Of a DNA stretch of 64,000 nt, positions 61,212 through 64,000 are shown in pieces. The translations under genes were made by a program, and so were the position numbers. The stretch's first letter is position 1. The number at the start of each line of letters is the position of its first letter. The notes beneath the pieces were generated by a model, which was not told where the DNA came from, searched no databases, and was given only the letters and a program-made list of their open reading frames with translations. The DNA comes from JACDHG01 sp963815295 (GTDB lineage Bacteria; Actinomycetota; Actinomycetes; Propionibacteriales; Nocardioidaceae): assembly GCA_963815295.1 (NCBI GenBank), contig CAWFFZ010000008.1, positions 1,240,001 to 1,304,000 on the forward strand. Direction: 5' to 3'.

Positions 61212-62773
61212 GTGACACAGTCGAGCCGGCTGAGTCGAACAACCAAGGGTCGCAACATCGCCGCAAACGTCGACGCGGCATCGCACTGGTCGGTCTTGTC
61301 GTCGCGATCGCCATCATCGCGACACTCGGGTGGTTCTGGCAGCGGAGCCTGATTCCCGACACCTACTCCGTCATGTCGATGGGCTACCCCGACTACGGCG
61401 GTGGGTCGGTCCCCGAGGCAGCCATGCCCGAAATGGACGCGGACGACACTAGCCACCAGGGGCATGAAGGGACGAGCGTGGCCACGCTCGTCGGCCCAGA
61501 CGGCCCCGCCGACGAGTCCGTGACGCTGACCGCACGCGCGCAGACGGTTGAGCTGGGCGGCGACGACTCGCGCAGCCTTGACGGGTTCACGGTCAATGGC
61601 GAGTCGCCAGGCCCACAGATCACAGTGCGCCAAGGTGAACTGTTGGAGGTGCGCCTGGTCAACGAGTCCGTGCCGGACGGAATCACACTGCACTGGCACG
61701 GAGTGGACGTGCCCAACGCCGAAGACGGCGTGGCAGGGGTCACCCAGGACGCCGTCGAAGAGGGGAGCGAGCACATCTATCGCTTCGTCGCCGAGGACGC
61801 CGGCACGTACTGGTACCACTCGCACCAGGTCTCCGACGAGCAAGTGACCAAGGGACTCTTCGGTTCGCTCGTGGTCCTGCCGACCTCCAGCCTGGCCGGC
61901 CCCGAGGAGGCGGAGGACGTCGTCGCGATGGTGCACACCTATGACGGCAGCCGAACCGTCAACGGCGTCACAGGGACCGAGCGTGTCACCGCGGATGCTG
62001 GCTCCCAGGTGCGCGTCAGGGTGATCAACACCAACGACGGGGTACTGCGCACCTGGGTGACCGGGTCGTCGTACCAGGTGCTCGCGATCGACGGGACTGA
62101 CCTTCATGAACCCGAGGTTGTCGAGGAGCAGGCCTTGGTGGTCCCGGCCGGCGGCCGAGCCGACCTGCTGATCACTGTCCCGAGTGACGGCGCTGCAGCG
62201 GCCGTCAACATCGGCGGGGGCACCTTGCTGGCCGTCGGGCCGCCAGACGCGGAGGTGGTGACCGGCGACGACCCCGAAAATGATCTAGATCTGCTGTCTT
62301 ATGGCACACCCGCCCCGGTCGGCCTTGACCCAGCAGTCGCGGATCGGAGCTTCGAGTATCGGATCGGCCGCCGGATCGCCTTTTTGGACGGCAGGCCGGG
62401 CTTTTGGTGGACCATCAACGGACACCTCTACCCCGACGTGCCGATGTACGTCGTCGAGGAGGGCGACGTCGTACTCATGACCATCGACAACAACAGCGGC
62501 GACGGCCACCCGATGCACCTTCACGGCCACCATGCGGTCGTCGTGTCCCGTGACGGTGAGCCAGCCAGCGGGAGCCCGTGGTGGGTGGACTCTCTCGAGG
62601 TGGAGGACGGCGAGAGCTACGTGATCGCGTTCAAGGCGGACAACCCCGGTGTCTGGATGGACCACTGCCACAATCTCCCGCATGCGAGCCAAGGGCTCGT
62701 CGCGCATCTGATGTACGCCGGAGTCACGACACCGTTTGTGATCGGCGGCGACTCCGACAACGACCCTGAGTGA
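61208..62773 (+). CDS. Membrane-anchored multicopper oxidase
   Basis: The product has 521 residues. An N-terminal anchor (ALVGLVVAIAIIATLGWFWQ) is followed by a cupredoxin-fold enzyme. All copper motifs are present: HWHG (162-165), HSH (204-206), HPMHLHGH (434-441) and HCHNLPH (486-492). Such oxidases couple four one-electron oxidations to reduction of oxygen to water; substrates include Cu(I), Mn(II), phenols or quinols. It faces outside the cell. The DUF6220-like membrane gene directly upstream is translationally coupled. Confidence 0.93.
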   Translation: MSDTVEPAESNNQGSQHRRKRRRGIALVGLVVAIAIIATLGWFWQRSLIPDTYSVMSMGYPDYGGGSVPEAAMPEMDADDTSHQGHEGTSVATLVGPDGPADESVTLTARAQTVELGGDDSRSLDGFTVNGESPGPQITVRQGELLEVRLVNESVPDGITLHWHGVDVPNAEDGVAGVTQDAVEEGSEHIYRFVAEDAGTYWYHSHQVSDEQVTKGLFGSLVVLPTSSLAGPEEAEDVVAMVHTYDGSRTVNGVTGTERVTADAGSQVRVRVINTNDGVLRTWVTGSSYQVLAIDGTDLHEPEVVEEQALVVPAGGRADLLITVPSDGAAAAVNIGGGTLLAVGPPDAEVVTGDDPENDLDLLSYGTPAPVGLDPAVADRSFEYRIGRRIAFLDGRPGFWWTINGHLYPDVPMYVVEEGDVVLMTIDNNSGDGHPMHLHGHHAVVVSRDGEPASGSPWWVDSLEVEDGESYVIAFKADNPGVWMDHCHNLPHASQGLVAHLMYAGVTTPFVIGGDSDNDPE

Positions 62774-62805
62774 GCCGACGTGGTATTGATACCGTGGTAA
62801 GCACG

Positions 62806-63777
62806 ATGCAGGCCATCGTTCAGGACAGTTACGGCACCACCGAGGTCTGGCACCTCGGACAGATCCAGCCGCCCGAGATCGCCGCGGACGAGGTGTTGCT
62901 CCGAGTTCACGCAGCAGGTCTCGACCGGGGGACGTGGCACATGATGACCGGCCGCCCCTACCTGATGCGCGTCATGGGTTTCGGCCTCCGCGGGCCGAAG
63001 AACCGCGTGCCCGGGCTCGACGTCGCCGGGACCGTCGTCGCCGTCGGCTCTGCAGTCACCAAGTTCGCCGCGGGCGACGAGGTGTTCGGGATCTCCCGAG
63101 GTTCTTTCGCCGAGAACGCCGCCGCGCTCGAGAGCAAGCTGGCTCACAAGCCGGCGAACCTCACCTTCGAGCAGGCTGCGGTGGTTCCTGTGTCCGCGAT
63201 CACCGCACTTCAGGCCCTGACCGACGCCGGCCACGTCAGGCAGGGGCAGAAGGTGCTGATCATCGGTGCCTCGGGCGGAGTCGGCAGCTATGCGGTGCAG
63301 CTGGCCAAAGCCCTGGGAGCGCACGTCACCGGGGTGAGCAGCACGGCAAAGCTCGACCTGGTGCGATCCCTCGGTGCCGACCATGTCATCGACTACACGC
63401 GGGAGGATTTCGCCGACGGCGAGCGTCGCTACGACCTGATCCTCGACATCGGTGGAAACCCGACGCTTGCGCACCTACGTCGCGCGCTCACTGCCCGCGG
63501 CACGCTTGTCATCGTCGGCGGTGAAGGCGGCGGGAACTGGACGGGGGGTTTTGGCCGGCCGTTGCGGGCCGTCGCCATGTCGCCGTTCTTACGCCAGCGC
63601 TTGACCATGCAAACGACCACAGAACGCGCTAGCGACCTCGAGCGTGTCACTGAGTTCATTGAGGCGGGCACAGTGACGCCGAGCGTCGACACGACGTACC
63701 CGCTGGATCGAGCGACAGACGCGATGGGCCACCTCGAAGCCGGTAACGCTCGAGGGAAGATCGCCATTACGATCTGA
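62806..63777 (+). CDS. Quinone-oxidoreductase-type MDR alcohol dehydrogenase
   Basis: The product has 323 residues from the ATG at 62806 (MQAIVQDSYGTTEVWHLGQI); a GTG at 62770 overlapping the oxidase stop would add 12. The Rossmann motif is KVLIIGASGGVGSYAVQLAK, and the zinc-less quinone-oxidoreductase pattern is seen in VPGLDVAGTVVAVGSAVTKF. It lacks the catalytic Cys/His zinc set. Such NADPH-dependent enzymes reduce quinones or enones. Possible coupling with the upstream oxidase suggests a redox role. Confidence 0.87.
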   Translation: MQAIVQDSYGTTEVWHLGQIQPPEIAADEVLLRVHAAGLDRGTWHMMTGRPYLMRVMGFGLRGPKNRVPGLDVAGTVVAVGSAVTKFAAGDEVFGISRGSFAENAAALESKLAHKPANLTFEQAAVVPVSAITALQALTDAGHVRQGQKVLIIGASGGVGSYAVQLAKALGAHVTGVSSTAKLDLVRSLGADHVIDYTREDFADGERRYDLILDIGGNPTLAHLRRALTARGTLVIVGGEGGGNWTGGFGRPLRAVAMSPFLRQRLTMQTTTERASDLERVTEFIEAGTVTPSVDTTYPLDRATDAMGHLEAGNARGKIAITI

Positions 63778-63875
63778 CTGCCCACCGCCCTTGCCCGCCG
63801 ACGAGCAGACCGCGTACGTTCGTTTCGTCTTGATCCGTTTTGGTGAGCGGCGGGGCATCCAGGGGCGGCCTTTCA

Positions 63876-63893
63876 CGGTTCGGGGGCGAACCG
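63876..63893. other. Short hairpin before the last gene
   Basis: CGGTTCG and CGAACCG enclose a GGGG loop, 36 bases ahead of the partial hydrolase. It could be an mRNA leader structure or an end-of-transcript hairpin for the upstream gene; there is no T-tract. Confidence 0.35.
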
Positions 63894-63929
63894 GCCGCTT
63901 CGATTCCACTAGTGGGTGGGGAGGACAAA

Positions 63930-64000
63930 ATGCCCGGACGACCTGTAGTCCTTATCCATGGGTACAGCGACCGGGGCGAGAGTTTCGCTGCCTGGCGTAA
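63930..64000 (+). CDS. Alpha/beta hydrolase, 5' fragment
   Basis: An ATG at 63930 follows GGGGAGGA and reads MPGRPVVLIHGYSDRGESFA before the window ends. The HG-y oxyanion motif right after the first strand is typical of lipases and esterases of the alpha/beta-hydrolase fold. Only 23 codons are visible, so the product cannot be specified further. Confidence 0.7.
   Translation, partial: MPGRPVVLIHGYSDRGESFAAWR

Noticed and set aside
63876..63915. TTCGATTCC-like sequence next to a hairpin, suggesting a tRNA T-arm
   Set aside because: The flanking bases do not pair as a T-stem and no acceptor, D or anticodon arms can be drawn.
1..64000. CRISPR arrays, phage genes or insertion sequences
   Set aside because: No regularly spaced repeats, integrase, transposase or terminal repeats flanked by target duplications were recognised by reading both strands.

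Overview
The window is GC-rich, uses many GTG and TTG starts, and links genes by short GTGA, TTGA or ATGA overlaps. Its gene families (ScyD-like propeller, actinobacterial-type XylA, BTAD and MalT-type regulators, ECF42 sigma factors with DGPF proteins, DUF1996) point to an actinomycete chromosome. A Nocardioides-like member of the Propionibacteriales is my best guess, but that is inference. I see no tRNA, rRNA, CRISPR array, phage or intact insertion sequence.

Positions 1-3700 hold a partial ScyD-like secreted protein, an odd in-frame chimera of a DUF1254/DUF1214 fragment with the C-terminal half of MraY, a large perfect inverted repeat, a charged coiled-coil protein and a small monooxygenase-like protein. 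Positions 3710-17046 are a sugar and uronate catabolic region. A LarA-type nickel-dependent epimerase homologue is divergent from uronate isomerase and a fructuronate-reductase-type dehydrogenase. Two Gfo/Idh/MocA dehydrogenases and two xylose-isomerase-like TIM barrels follow, then xylA, xylB and an S9 peptidase.

Positions 17274-24161 hold mostly single genes: a lipid-type methyltransferase, a peptidase E-like protein behind a 23-codon YciI-like mini-ORF, a GNAT enzyme, a DUF1996 protein, a flavodoxin, a MerR regulator divergent from an alpha/beta hydrolase, and a DUF1269 protein. Between 24173 and 32693 lie two separate ECF42-type sigma / YciI (DGPF) modules. Between them are a frameshifted epimerase, an M20 amidohydrolase, and a PhyH dioxygenase flanked by an inverted duplication of a RibD-C-like reductase gene, one copy of which is frameshifted.

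Positions 33015-39036 carry a drug-type MFS exporter, two small secreted proteins and a 1040-residue P-loop/TPR/BTAD regulator; shared sequence blocks lie upstream of the exporter and of both secreted genes. Positions 39206-43272 contain atypical phosphotransferases, an alpha/alpha-toroid protein and a methyltransferase, three of them in a tight operon. Next come a TolB-like propeller, an EamA transporter, and an arsenic locus (arsR-arsC divergent from arsM) with two ArsR-type palindromes. Positions 47935-63777 hold a NYN-domain protein, a secreted phosphoesterase, a LuxR/MalT regulator flanked by membrane proteins, a TSUP transporter, a sulfotransferase, a secreted propeller, and a membrane protein / multicopper oxidase / quinone-oxidoreductase run. 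The window ends inside an alpha/beta hydrolase.
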